From: Cylindrotheca closterium
Taxonomy: Eukaryota; Bacillariophyta; Bacillariophyceae; Bacillariales; Bacillariaceae
Direction of reading: 5' to 3'
DNA: 21,211 bases
Assembly (NCBI GenBank): GCA_933822405.4
Contig: CAKOGP040001746.1
Location: forward strand, 1-21,211
Below the pieces are notes generated by a model. The model saw nothing but the letters and a program-made list of their open reading frames with translations, had not been told where the DNA came from and did not search any database. Positions 9,260 through 18,598 of this stretch are shown in pieces. The position numbers and the translations under genes were made by a program. Positions within the stretch are counted from its first letter, which is position 1. The number at the start of each line of letters is the position of its first letter.

Positions 9260-9652
9260 GATAATAATATGGCAGCTGTGCTTAGAGCTCGTTGGTATAC
9301 GGCAAGCCATAGTGCCACTAGAAGAGTGCCAGTGGCAAGTAGAAAAAGAGGATGAAGCTCTAGCAGCGGTTTCGACTGACAGAAAAGGTTCACAGCTTGG
9401 ACACACACAGAAGCTTTTAAAAAAAGTATAGTAACGCGATTAGCTGGTTGCATACAACTAGTAGCGCAGTTCAGAATGTAACTTCCTCTAGAAGATTGCG
9501 ATTCTCACATCACACGCCACACGCCACATACCACAGGAAACTTCTTCTTAACGGTGATGAAGCGCATTGGAATCGATATTTAAAACTGCAGGAGACCAAG
9601 GATCGTAGCACACCGAGCTTACTTGTCGCTTTTACATTTTCGCGTTGGTGGC
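9260..9652. other. intergenic, no supported gene
   Basis: 393 bp between the orphan fragment and the stop codon of the MORN gene. I see no domain-bearing frame, RNA gene or notable repeat. Confidence 0.4.
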
Positions 9653-11282
9653 TTATTCCTCGTCGTCTGCCTCACTGCTGCAGGTATCATCGATTTCCTC
9701 TTTTAGTTTCCAATTGACAAAGTCTCCTTTTGTAATGTCCCCATTCATGGCAGTATAGACGCCAGGGCCTTCGAAATTGCCTTGCACAAAGTCACCATTG
9801 TACGTGCCCCTTTGAACGTCGATAAGCAGTCCTTTTCCGTGCCTTTGGTTCTTGTAGTATGTGCCGACGTACTTGGTGTACTTTGTCATGAAGGTTGCAT
9901 AGCCATGCACCTCACCCTTTAGAAAGGTCCCAAAACACATGTCCCCAGTTTCCTCATAGATTGCCAATCCTCTGCCTTGGAAGACTCCATGTAGCCTGAG
10001 TATTCAAAGCGAAACCCGCGGAAGAAGAGTGAGTATCATATTCAAAATTAACTTTGAAAGTCCAAAGCAGGCAGAATGAAAATGACAATAGAATATACAT
10101 ATGCACCTACCAATCGCCGCAAAGGATTCTGCCGTGATCGTAGATCATGAAACCCATCCCATGAGGCTTCTTGTCCTCCCCCATGGTTGAACCAGTATAA
10201 GTTCTGTCTTTTTTCCATCCCTTCTTGCGACCCATTCTAAGATTCTTCACAATTTCAAGTTTGGGAATGTCTTGTTTCGTCTGAAAAGAAAGCACGGATT
10301 GAGAACTGTAACTGGATTTTGTCATTGCATCGTCCTCCAACCTTTCTGATAGGTGAGTTCCTTCAGTTGTCTCTGGGGCATTGCGTCTGAAACGTTTTGA
10401 CTGCTTCCTTTGTTCCATCAGCAGGGACTCCTTTGCCGCCATGAGAGTCTCCTCTGCTTCCTCGTCCAATGTCAAAGTTCTGAGGACGGCTCTGGGTTTC
10501 GCCGTTATTGTTTGATGACCGGCCGAGTTCACAATGGATAAGAGAGTTTGAGCGAGCTGCTTGCCTCCCTCGTCATTGGATAGAAGGGCCAGCAGCATGG
10601 CTCTTGGCGAATCGTCGTAATCGTCTTCCCGGAGTGCTGCTTTGTTGCTAAGAACTGCAGTCTCGTCGTCGTCATCGTCATCGTCTTGTTGATCTTGCTG
10701 GTGTTGAAACTGGACGTCAAACGAAGGGTCATCATCGTGCAGATGATTACCATCCAAAGACGCGGAAGTCACTCCAACGGTCAACAAATCGTCGCCGTTG
10801 TTCATTAGTCTTTGTGCAGTAGCAACAGAATCTCCAACGGAAAAGAAGAAATCGTTTCCAATGATATGTGGTTCTTCTCCTCTCCTCCTAGTTGCTTGCA
10901 CAGCAGGTGGTGGTCGTGGGGCTACATCAGCGCCAGGATCTTCAAGGAGCTTTGGGATAGCTTGATTGATTGTGTGTTTCAAATTGCCAAATGAAATTCG
11001 TACACGCTTGACTGCGTCCTTGTTCGTCAGCTCGAAGTAGCGTTGATTATCCTTATCCCATTTCATGAATCGCCCACCACTCTGTTGGACGTCAAAAACA
11101 ATGTCGTTGGCAATTTCTTTTCTTCTCTGTTTGTTAGCTTCTTGATAATCGACAAAATTATCTTCAATGGTTTGCCGGAGGTTGCTAGTTCCTGGATGTT
11201 TGCCTTTGCCGCTATGGCACAGTACATCCTGGTCAGTGATGCCATTCAAAAAGTCCATATTCATATTCTGGTTATTATTCAT
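9653..11282 (-). CDS. DUF6824 + MORN-repeat protein (2 exons)
   Basis: Exons 11282-10111 and 9995-9653 join across a 115-bp intron (donor gtaggt, acceptor ctcag; the split codon is Trp), giving 504 aa. Residues about 10-100 form a DUF6824-like domain: DVLCHSGKGKHPGTSNLR, then an RRKEIANDIV helix, GGRFMKWD, and a basic end. This domain is typical of stramenopiles and its function is unknown; DNA binding has been guessed from its basic character. The middle (about 105-340) is disordered, with an Asp run and Gln-rich segments. The C-terminus holds about five or six MORN repeats (from YTGSTMGEDKKPHG to the acidic end), a fold that usually binds membranes or scaffolds proteins; the intron cuts through them. 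The ATG at 11282 is chosen because the upstream in-frame codon is TTG. A signalling scaffold role is inference. Confidence 0.82.
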
Positions 11283-11809
11283 TGTCTTCAATTTGTTTTG
11301 TTGTTTATTAGTAGTGGTGGTGGTGATTCCTCCAGCTGTCGTTTGTCTTCGAACAGAACTTCAAAACAGTCCACTCATCCATTCATTTTATGTTATGAAC
11401 ATAACATTATTGTTGTTGCACATAATCCCTTCGTTATTCATCGTTGCCGCCTTCTTTTTTATCGGTTTCAGATTTTCGAAAAATGCATTTTTCCAAAATC
11501 CGTAAGTAGAAAGTCTACTATACAATCCAGTATCCATATCTTTTCTAAACATTCCCGCGTGCATGTACATACACCGTACGTGTACGTGTACGACGACCAG
11601 ACTACTTCGCGGGATTCAAAGAAATGCATTTTTACATATTTGCAATGTCTCATCATCATCATATAATATTTATGTCATCCTATAGAATATCTTCTATAAA
11701 ATAGATAACCGCATCGCCTGTTACTGTATCATCATCCATCACTCATTTAAAAATCCAAATGAGAGAAGAGCGACAACAACAAGCGCCGAGCTGAGGAAAG
11801 CAACACAAT
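11283..11809. promoter_or_regulatory. divergent intergenic region between MORN and TPR genes
   Basis: 527 bp separate two divergent start codons, so both promoters should lie here. A near-palindrome accgtacgtgtacgtgtacg sits near 11573-11592, and two copies of aaatgcattttt lie about 144 bp apart (near 11481 and 11624), one on each side of it. They could be paired regulatory sites. No TATA box can be assigned with confidence. Confidence 0.35.
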
Positions 11810-13054
11810 ATGAGCCATTCAATAAACCGACGTACGACAAGAATGATTGAATCTATAGTCTTATTGTGCGTTCGATTATTATATTGACGGAATAAACTCA
11901 ATCTCACTCTCATTGCTTATTATTATTTCCAAAAAATATGAAAAGTTTATTCATCTCTGTTTTCTTCGGCAGTGAGTGTTACCACTATCGAATTGAGAAG
12001 TGATCAAACTGTTGAAAACTCTACACTCACATCTGGCAGCGCACGCACACCCCCTCATCTTCCCCGCAAACAAGATCCCTTCGCGGATGAGAGGGGCGAT
12101 GATCATTATGAAGCACGAAGAATAAGTGTTACTTTTGGACTTTTTTCATCAGAGAATCATAATGACGAAATCTCTTCCGACCAAAGCTCCGCAGGACAAC
12201 CCGTTGATCGTCGGCCCCCTCTTCCTGCAGCTGGAAATCCTAAAGCCGGTGGCCTCAATCACAAACGAGAAGAAACAATTGACCAGGATGAACGAAGACG
12301 ACTAACTCTAGCGACCAAATTGAAGACACTTGCACCGGAGCATCCGTATACTTCATCGTATCGCGAAATAGGAAATTACTTGCAAGGTCAAGGCCGATTA
12401 GAAGAAGCCATGCAGCAATACCACATAGAACTTCAGATCAATCTGGGGTCATTTGGACTGATGCATTCTGAAACCGCAACAACATGTTTTTGTATTGGAA
12501 CCGTCTTGTGTGAGCACGGCAAGCGCGAGGAGGCCTTGGAGCAATATCAACTGGCGCTTGCGATCAGACTGACGACTCTTGGACCACATCATGCCGAAAT
12601 TGGTTCGACGTGTCACGCAATTGGAGTAGTCTTGGGCAAGCAAGGCAAGTTGGAAGAAGCTCTGGAGCAACTTAAGAAGGCACTTGCTATCAGATTGCAA
12701 GCATTTGGACCACATCACACCAAAACAGGTGCAACATATGAAGCAATAGGAGTCGTCTTGGGCAATCAATTCAAGTTCGAGGAAGCTCTGCAGCCATTTC
12801 GAATGGCGCTTGCTATCAACATGAAGGCATTTGGACCAAAACATCCATTCACGGCATGCACATATCAGAACCTAAGACTGGCTTTGAAAATCCATTGCAT
12901 GTGGGAGGTAGTTTGTCAAAAAATCGAAAAGGCTCTTGCAATCAATAAGTGGGGGGCACTCTTAAGAGTTTTAAACAAAAAGCGATTGGGGGGCACTCTT
13001 AAGCGTTTTCAACAAAAAGCGATTGAGATGGAATTGAAGGCATTCGGACACTAA
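11810..13054 (+). CDS. TPR protein, kinesin-light-chain type, with eroded 3' end
   Basis: The main frame (11973-13054) has no ATG until deep inside the repeats, so I propose a 22-nt first exon (11810-11831, ATG AGC CAT...), a 141-bp intron (donor gtacga, acceptor ttcttcggcag) and a total of 367 aa. From about residue 120 there are five 42-residue tetratricopeptide units of kinesin-light-chain type, with the recurring pattern G-x-x-H-x-x-T-x-x-T-Y-x-x-IG-x-V-L-x-x-QG-K-x-EEALEQ-x-x-x-ALAI. The fifth is degenerate. TPRs mediate protein-protein contacts; no partner is evident. The N-terminal 110 residues are polar and unordered. A 37-bp tandem duplication and stop codons in a continuing TPR-like frame show that the 3' end was once longer. 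The first exon is the least certain part. Confidence 0.65.
12951..13024 (+). repeat. 37-bp tandem duplication inside the TPR frame
   Basis: Two adjacent 37-bp copies (12951-12987 and 12988-13024) begin ggggggcactcttaag and end aacaaaaagcgatt, with two visible differences between them (a/c and a/c). Because 37 is not a multiple of three, the duplication shifts the reading frame by one base, so each copy is translated in a different frame. Confidence 0.93.
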
Positions 13055-13380
13055 ACATCCCCAACTGCAATAGCTTATCATCAATGTATTGGAAACGTCT
13101 ATGGAGAATAGGGGAAGTTGGAGGACGCAATGGAACAGTTACCACCAAACGGCACTTGGGATCATTTGAAGACCCACCCTTACTGGACAGGAACATCCGG
13201 ATATGGCAGCATTGTGCATGCCGTAACGAAAAGCCTCTTGCGCATGCAGTGCATGTTTGAGTTTCCTTTGCACCACTACTTTTTGTTTTGTTTTCAAAAA
13301 GTCTCTTGCGGTGAAATCATTGAAGGCGCTTTTGAGATCTTTTTATCAGAACGCGCTTGAGACATTCAAAATTGATTGCT
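13055..13380 (+). pseudogene. decayed TPR continuation beyond the stop codon
   Basis: Reading on in the frame of the TPR gene past TAA (13052-13054) gives another recognisable half-unit: PTAIAYHQCIGNVYGE, a TAG at 13109-13111, then GKLEDAMEQ. This aligns with the family pattern TAxTYxxIGxVLGxQGKLEEAxEQ, and the TAG falls where Gln is expected. Similarity fades after about 13145. I read it as the former 3' part of the gene lost to nonsense mutations. Stop readthrough is possible but unsupported. Confidence 0.6.
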
Positions 13381-13818
13381 TCTTTCGGACAAGAAAAGCT
13401 GCGGCTGCAACGCTACTAAACCCTTCTTAGTCACTATGTGCAGAGTTGAATATGGACAGGCATAATTCTGGCATTGGAACGGCTGATGGGAAATAAGGAG
13501 CCTCATCATTCGGCATGCCGTGAAACCATCTGTTATATTATACCTATTCGATGATTCGTCGATTGTCGTTGAAAGACGGCTCGGCTGTAAATGGTGTCTT
13601 CACAATAATGTCATCGATGGCATACTATTATGGCGATTCATTCGTGGACATCGCTAAACCTTTTTTAAAAAAAGTTGTTGCAAGACTATGAAATTAGTCT
13701 TAGTATAGACCAAGATGAACATTGTTCTCGTAGTCTTAAATTTGTTTATTTGACTGATCTTTTAGGGCATCGTAGTACCGGTGTGTACTGCCACATGAAA
13801 ATACCACTTGTGCTTCTG
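13381..13818. other. intergenic, no supported gene
   Basis: 438 bp between the TPR relic and the convergent ankyrin gene. A cttttttaaaaaaag-type A/T palindromic patch lies near 13660-13674. No frame with a domain and no RNA gene is seen. Confidence 0.4.
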
Positions 13819-15327
13819 CTACAGGGAATCGTTCACTTGTTCCAAATACTTTTTTGATAAATCGCTTCTCTTTTTGCAAATCGCAATCATCTTGGGTTTG
13901 GGTCTTTCATGTTTGCAGCCATTATCAGCGAGCAGTTTCAAGACTTGCATTTGGCCAGTGAGTGCCGCCAAGTCGATTGCCGTTCTGCCATTAGAGTCAA
14001 TAGTATTCTTCTCATCCTCATTGGAAATGTCTTGCAACACATCTTTGATGACATCCAAATCTCCATATTTGACAGCGCAATGCAAAGGGAAGCTTGCTTC
14101 GTCGACATCCGACAAGACGGCATCAGGGAAGATGGATATTGCGTCATCGGTCGAGTTGATTTCCAATTGCCCGGACAGAATTGCTTGAATCCTGGGACCC
14201 CTCACATCGTCGGATTGTACGACGTCGGAAGGAGTTTCGCCATCAATGGTTTTGGCATCAGCGTCAGCACCCTTCTCGAGGAGCACCTTGACTAGCTTGA
14301 TGTATCCCTTTTCACATGCTTCGTGCAATGGTGTATGCCCACGATTATCTTTGGCTTTCACATCAGCATCTTTCTCTAGAAGGCATTTGACAATCTCCAA
14401 TTGTCCCTTAGTGCACGCCCGTTGCAATGGTGTCCATCCATCGTCGTCTTTGGCTTGAACGTCAGCACCTTTCTCGAAAAGCACTTTGGCTACCTCCAAG
14501 TGGCCGTTGTAGCTTGCATGATGCAACGGAGTTTTGTCGTATTTGTCTTTGACACGAACCTCTGCTCCTTTATCGATTGCCAGCAACTTGACTACCTCCA
14601 AATGACCATTGTGACATGGCAAGTACAATGGAGTCGATCCATATTTGTTCTTGGCATGAACGTCCGCGCCTTGTTCGAGAAGAAACTTGACAACCTCCAA
14701 ATGACCCATTTCGCATGCCTTGTGCAATAAGGTTTCTCCATCTTCATCTTTGGCATGAACGTCGGCACCTTTTTCGAGAATTAGCAACTTGACAATCTCC
14801 AAATGACCATTGTAACAGGCATGATGGGATGCTTTCATTCCATCATCGTCCTTGGTCCGAAAGTCCGCACCTTTTTCCAAAAGCCACTTGACGACCTCCA
14901 AATGACCATTTTGACTCGCAAAGTGCAAGGGTGTCGATCCATTGTCACTCTTGACACGAACATCAGCACCCTTGTCGACCAGCAGCTTTGCAATTTCCAA
15001 ATGTCCCTTTTCACAAGCCTTGTGCAATGGCGTCTCCTCATTTTCAATGCTTCTGGCACGAACACCAGCACCTTTTTCGATAAGGAGCTTGGCAATCGCA
15101 AAATGTCCGAAATCACAGGCCAAATGCAATGGGGTTTCACCACCATGATTGCGGTCTTTGGCGTTGATGTCCACCGTAGCGCCGGATGTTGCTGTTGCTG
15201 TTGCTGCTGCTGCTGCTGCTGTTGCTGTTGCTCCTCCTTCCAACAATTCTCGTACACGGGGTAGCTTTCCTTCCTTGACAGCTTTTAGTAAAAGTTCGTT
15301 GTTGTTATTGCCATTATTGCCACCCAT
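13819..15327 (-). CDS. ankyrin-repeat protein
   Basis: A 502-aa protein in one exon, starting at an ATG followed by an Asn/Gly-rich leader. A first partial repeat (about 10-30) precedes an Ala/Thr-rich spacer encoded by a triplet microsatellite. About ten tandem 33-residue ankyrin repeats follow (about 55-385), with the pattern DxxGxTPLHxACxxGHLEVVKLLLEKGADV. Two units carry one extra residue in the second helix (LLILEKGADV and LLAIDKGAEV), making them 34 long. A linker containing an acidic DAVLSDVDEASF segment leads to two more divergent repeats (about 425-485) and a basic tail. There is no membrane segment, signal peptide or effector domain, so it is probably an intracellular protein-binding scaffold. 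The repeats are very alike, which suggests recent internal duplication. The family is too large to name a partner. Confidence 0.9.
   Translation of the reverse strand: MGGNNGNNNNELLLKAVKEGKLPRVRELLEGGATATAAAAAATATATSGATVDINAKDRNHGGETPLHLACDFGHFAIAKLLIEKGAGVRARSIENEETPLHKACEKGHLEIAKLLVDKGADVRVKSDNGSTPLHFASQNGHLEVVKWLLEKGADFRTKDDDGMKASHHACYNGHLEIVKLLILEKGADVHAKDEDGETLLHKACEMGHLEVVKFLLEQGADVHAKNKYGSTPLYLPCHNGHLEVVKLLAIDKGAEVRVKDKYDKTPLHHASYNGHLEVAKVLFEKGADVQAKDDDGWTPLQRACTKGQLEIVKCLLEKDADVKAKDNRGHTPLHEACEKGYIKLVKVLLEKGADADAKTIDGETPSDVVQSDDVRGPRIQAILSGQLEINSTDDAISIFPDAVLSDVDEASFPLHCAVKYGDLDVIKDVLQDISNEDEKNTIDSNGRTAIDLAALTGQMQVLKLLADNGCKHERPKPKMIAICKKRSDLSKKYLEQVNDSL
15188..15232. repeat. triplet microsatellite coding an Ala/Thr run
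   Basis: A gct/gtt triplet tract lies inside the ankyrin gene. On the coding strand it encodes a run of Ala and Thr between the first partial repeat and the main ankyrin array. The length is likely variable between alleles without breaking the frame. Confidence 0.88.
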
Positions 15328-15330
15328 TGC

Positions 15331-15358
15331 TATTCTATTCTATTCTATTCTATTCTAT
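15331..15358. repeat. pentanucleotide repeat (tattc)n upstream of ankyrin ATG
   Basis: Five to six units of tattc end only 3 bp upstream of the ankyrin gene start codon, so the tract probably lies in its 5' UTR as (GAATA)n. Confidence 0.88.
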
Positions 15359-15568
15359 AATCTTAAAATCCTTGGGGTTGCTATATTGTGAATAAATAAA
15401 AGATTGTGATGTGTGACTTTTTGCAGTGAAACAAGAAAAGAAGAGGAATATCTCATCATCTGATATCCATCATGATACGTTGTTTTTCAGTCTTGGATAT
15501 ACCGGTACTGTACTGTATTTTATTCTACGCTTGTTGGATACCGTACGCTATTATTTTTAGGCGGGATA

Positions 15569-15578
15569 GATCGTGACT
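15569..15578 (+). repeat. left copy of 10-bp target-site duplication
   Basis: gatcgtgact directly abuts the outer end of the left inverted repeat. An identical copy abuts the right inverted repeat at 18804-18813. A perfect 10-bp match exactly at both termini is the expected footprint of a DNA-transposon insertion. Confidence 0.85.
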
Positions 15579-15792
15579 CACTCTGTAGCAATCGTGTTTG
15601 ATGTCGCATGACAGACGCCGTCTGTACTTCGTTCCTCAGTCACATCTGTTATGCTCCATAACACTCTGAAATCAAACGCAGGGTTTTTTCTCGCGGACTG
15701 CTCAACATTTTGTGCTAGTCCAAGTGGTCGACAAGACAGGCTTTTCGGAAGTTCCCTCCAGCATTGTCTCCCGCTTTTTAATCCAAATGATC
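15579..15792 (+). repeat. left terminal inverted repeat
   Basis: Pairs with 18599-18803. Shared blocks are the outer 21 bp (one mismatch), the 54-bp perfect block at 15660-15713, then gtccaa(g/c)tggtcgac at about 15718-15731, and the inner ctcccgcttttta(a/g)tccaaatg ending near 15790. Between the outer block and the 54-bp block the two sides differ. This side has a small hairpin, acagacg/cgtctgt (15611-15617 and 15619-15625). Confidence 0.88.
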
Positions 15793-15808
15793 GGTTTTCG
15801 ACTTTCAA

Positions 15809-15814
15809 TATATA
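15809..15814 (+). promoter_or_regulatory. TATA-like box before the helicase gene
   Basis: tatata, lying just inside the left inverted repeat and 32 bp before the ATG at 15846. Position and orientation suit a promoter for the helicase reading frame, though this is inferred from spacing only. Confidence 0.4.
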
Positions 15815-15845
15815 GTGCCATACTCCATTTTATTTTTGTCCAACA

Positions 15846-17608
15846 ATGACAATAGTATCAACAACACCCATCCCACGACCAGGGCGACCTTTGGTCACGC
15901 CTGGAACGGCCAATCAAACAGATGCTGCTTCAAATCGACCACAAGAATCCCGCTCCTCTCCAATAACCACTTCTCCGAACGAGCTTGACAACAAAATAAT
16001 GTCCGCATTACATTTTTAAAAGCCTCCGTTAATATTAAGAGGCTTGATACATCTCTTCCGAAGAAAATTTTTGAAAAGAAACTCGGGTGTGAAACACCCA
16101 AACAATATCAACTTGATATCGTCAAAATCATGGCGACGAGGCTAAACAGAGTTGTCGCATTGAGCCGTCCAACTGGTGACGGGAAAACACTCGCAATGGA
16201 GGGCAGTGTACTTGCATTGAGGTGCGTGGCACTCTTCATAGTTCCAAATGTGACTTTGGCTGAATTTCAGGCTGAGAGGTTTCGACAGGACGCGTTTGAT
16301 GTTGTCAATCTCGAAGACATAAAGTCAAACAATGACGCTGCGTCGCTCAAAGCCTTTGTCAAGAGAATAGGCAAAAACAAGAAACTACGCAAGAAGCAAC
16401 GGTTGATCATTGTGTGTTCTCCCTCTTCGCTTGCCGACCCAGACTTCAAATGGTGTAAATATTTTACACGATTGGCATGGAGAGGAATACTGAAACTTGT
16501 CGTATTCGACGAGTGCCATCTCATGCCTCAACATGGCAAGGTATTTCGGCAGGCCCAGTACGACTACATTTCGAGTCAATTTTTCGAGAAGATTCAACAA
16601 CGCAGTATAAGACCGCAGATGCTTTTTGCGTCCGCTACGTTCGATGATACAACACTAGAAGATATTGAAGAGATGTGTCATTTCAAATTCACAGATGGAA
16701 TATTTGCAACGCCAGCGGAAATGGAATGTCGGAAACTCCAATATCATGTATCTGTCCGATCGCCAAAATTCTCAACATCCACGGTGAAAAAGATAGTTGT
16801 AGATCAAGCACTGATAGAAAATGGAGTGAACGTGGTGGTCAGCACCAATTCCAAATCTCGAGTTCCCAAACTTCAAGGGCACCTACGGTTGTCCTCTGTT
16901 GGAACTGAACGAGAAAATATCGTCGTTCTTGCTATTCATGGCGACTGTCCATCTAATGTCAAGACCAGCTTTGTTTCAGTTTTCTGTGAGCAGAAGCCCG
17001 ACCACGCACTATCGCCCGATGCCAATGTAATGGTCATCTCTGCAAACACTGGATCAGAAGGATACGACAATCACGCAATTGGTACAGTCATACATGAAGG
17101 TGCTGCAACCAGCGTGGCTCAACTGAAGCAAGAAGCTGGTCGATGTCGATGCCTTTACGACAACAGATCCTATCACCACTATTCATTCCTTAGTCTGCAC
17201 GATTTGCTTCTATGTCGATATGTCTGCCTCTACAACAAACCTGATGATCGGAACATATTGAGAAATAGTGGTCAACCAGTATGGATAGAAGAAGGTAGAG
17301 AAAGAGGACTTCGGCATCTGTACGAGTCGTACGAGTTCTACTTGACATCAGAATGCTACCATTTGCGAATGGAGCAACGATATGGTCGAGTTGTTTCCGA
17401 TGCAGACCGTCCATTGGAAAGATGCTATACGAATTGTCCGTCTTGCAATGGAGAGTTGGAGTTGAACACAATCGCTGTCGATGTGAATGAGATGAAGGAC
17501 CTTCTTCTATCGCTATTCGTCCACGATGAAATCAAAGATAATGCGAAATTTGTCAACATCTCTCTTCTTCTTTGCACCTTGGTCTTTTCTCCTTTGAATC
17601 TCCTCTAG
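15846..17608 (+). CDS. RecQ-family DNA helicase of the element (apparent 5' frameshift)
   Basis: The main frame from ATG 16130 codes 492 aa with superfamily-2 helicase motifs (numbered from there): motif I P14-T-G-D-G-K19-T, motif II D127-E-C-H130, motif III S168-A-T, and motifs V-VI ending Q334-E-A-G-R-C-R with a preceding VIHEGAATS stretch, as in RecQ. After it, a Cys cluster (ECYH...RCYTNCPSC) resembles the RecQ zinc-binding subdomain. The same frame is open back to 15989 and supplies a Q-motif-like ETPKQYQLDIVKI just before the ATG. It meets a 57-codon ATG frame from 15846 that stops at 16017-16019. One extra T in the catttttaaaa tract would join them, so I read one gene with a 1-base loss or sequencing error. 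If intact, translation would start at 15846; if not, 16130 gives a protein lacking the Q motif. No RQC or HRDC domain is seen. The last 96 bp overlap the convergent gene. Confidence 0.77.
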
Positions 17609-18538
17609 TGCATTGTATGTCTGTGGGAGTTCTTCCTTGATAAGATTATGGAGGAACATCAGGTCGCTTCTTGACAAGAGGGGTTTGCAGAGTTCGATAA
17701 AGCCAGATTGTTCTTCCTCTGCCCTTCCTTTTAGAAGTTCGTCAATTTGGCCGACTATTTCATCGGCCATTTCCCTTTCCGATTGTTGGCCCCGATCTTT
17801 ATCACGACGATCCTGAAGTGTTTTCTCTTTCCATTTCAAGATTTTGGTAGAAAGTCCCCATTTGTATTGGTAGTACACTTTTGCTATCACCGCTGACATG
17901 ATGCTGTCTCCAATCGATTCGCTCAACAAAAACGAATAAACGGCTGTTCTTATTCGAGGGTTCGTTTGATCGCTCAGGCCTTTGTCAAGAAAAGACGAAA
18001 CTTGTTTTGGTTTGTCGGGAATCGATTTCCAAATTTCGACCATCGCTTTCTTCCCTTCTTTACGACCTTCGCAAAAGGAATTGAGAGGGACCTTGACAGT
18101 TACATTCTTTTCAGGTAGCTTTATTTCTAAAAATCCTTCGCATGACTTTGCGGCTTCCTCCGAAATTTGTTTTACTTTGGCTGTCTTGACGACTAAATAT
18201 TCTGTTTTCATCCTGTTCATTTTTCTCCCACCATTAATAAATGGTCTGGCCATCTTGAGGTTCCTAGTCATCGTGATGACAAGCACTATTTCCTCTTCTT
18301 CATTATGGCCGAGAAGGTCCAGCATACCCAAGCGACACAGACCACTCAAAGGATCGCTGGTGTCCGGGTCGTTGGTTGCATCCGGAGGTACTGTCAGCCG
18401 CCATGTATTATTCATGAGAGCTGTGTTAGCCTGTCTCAAGTAACCTCTACCAAATGCTTCATCATCTATCTCTTGAAGCTTAATGAAGCGAGGTGGACTA
18501 AGACAATATGTTGCCAAATACTTGTACCGTGAGGTCAT
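17513..18538 (-). CDS. unrecognised 341-aa protein of the inverted-repeat element
   Basis: An ATG-initiated single frame, convergent with the helicase and overlapping its 3' end by 96 bp. I do not recognise the family. Visible features are a predicted mixed alpha/beta N-terminal half (residues about 1-160) with segments such as EEEEIVLVITMTRNLK and TEYLVVKTAKVKQI, a central helix-rich part (SFLLSESIGDSIMSAVIAKVYYQYKWGL), and a highly charged C-terminal third with Lys/Arg/Glu-rich helices and a basic KKKRDVDKFR stretch near the end. There is no evident Cys/His zinc finger, signal peptide or membrane helix. I looked for a DDE or tyrosine-recombinase pattern and could not place one. Its position inside the terminal repeats makes it a candidate mobility or accessory protein, which is inference from context only. 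Confidence 0.68.
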   Translation of the reverse strand: MTSRYKYLATYCLSPPRFIKLQEIDDEAFGRGYLRQANTALMNNTWRLTVPPDATNDPDTSDPLSGLCRLGMLDLLGHNEEEEIVLVITMTRNLKMARPFINGGRKMNRMKTEYLVVKTAKVKQISEEAAKSCEGFLEIKLPEKNVTVKVPLNSFCEGRKEGKKAMVEIWKSIPDKPKQVSSFLDKGLSDQTNPRIRTAVYSFLLSESIGDSIMSAVIAKVYYQYKWGLSTKILKWKEKTLQDRRDKDRGQQSEREMADEIVGQIDELLKGRAEEEQSGFIELCKPLLSRSDLMFLHNLIKEELPQTYNALEEIQRRKDQGAKKKRDVDKFRIIFDFIVDE

Positions 18539-18598
18539 CGGAGGAGTATTACATACAGTAACTATTTTAATGAAAGTATGTCAGAGTTATATTGTCTG

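Noticed and set aside
11043..11666. 207-codon + strand frame
   Set aside because: It is antisense to the DUF6824 exon and then crosses the AT-rich divergent promoter region, giving a hydrophobic low-complexity peptide.
14803..15264. Several + strand frames opposite the ankyrin gene, including a poly-Cys run
   Set aside because: They are antisense shadows of the repetitive ankyrin array and its triplet microsatellite.
17513..18538. 341-aa protein as a DDE transposase
   Set aside because: I could not place three acidic residues in the expected strand/helix context; the assignment would be guesswork.
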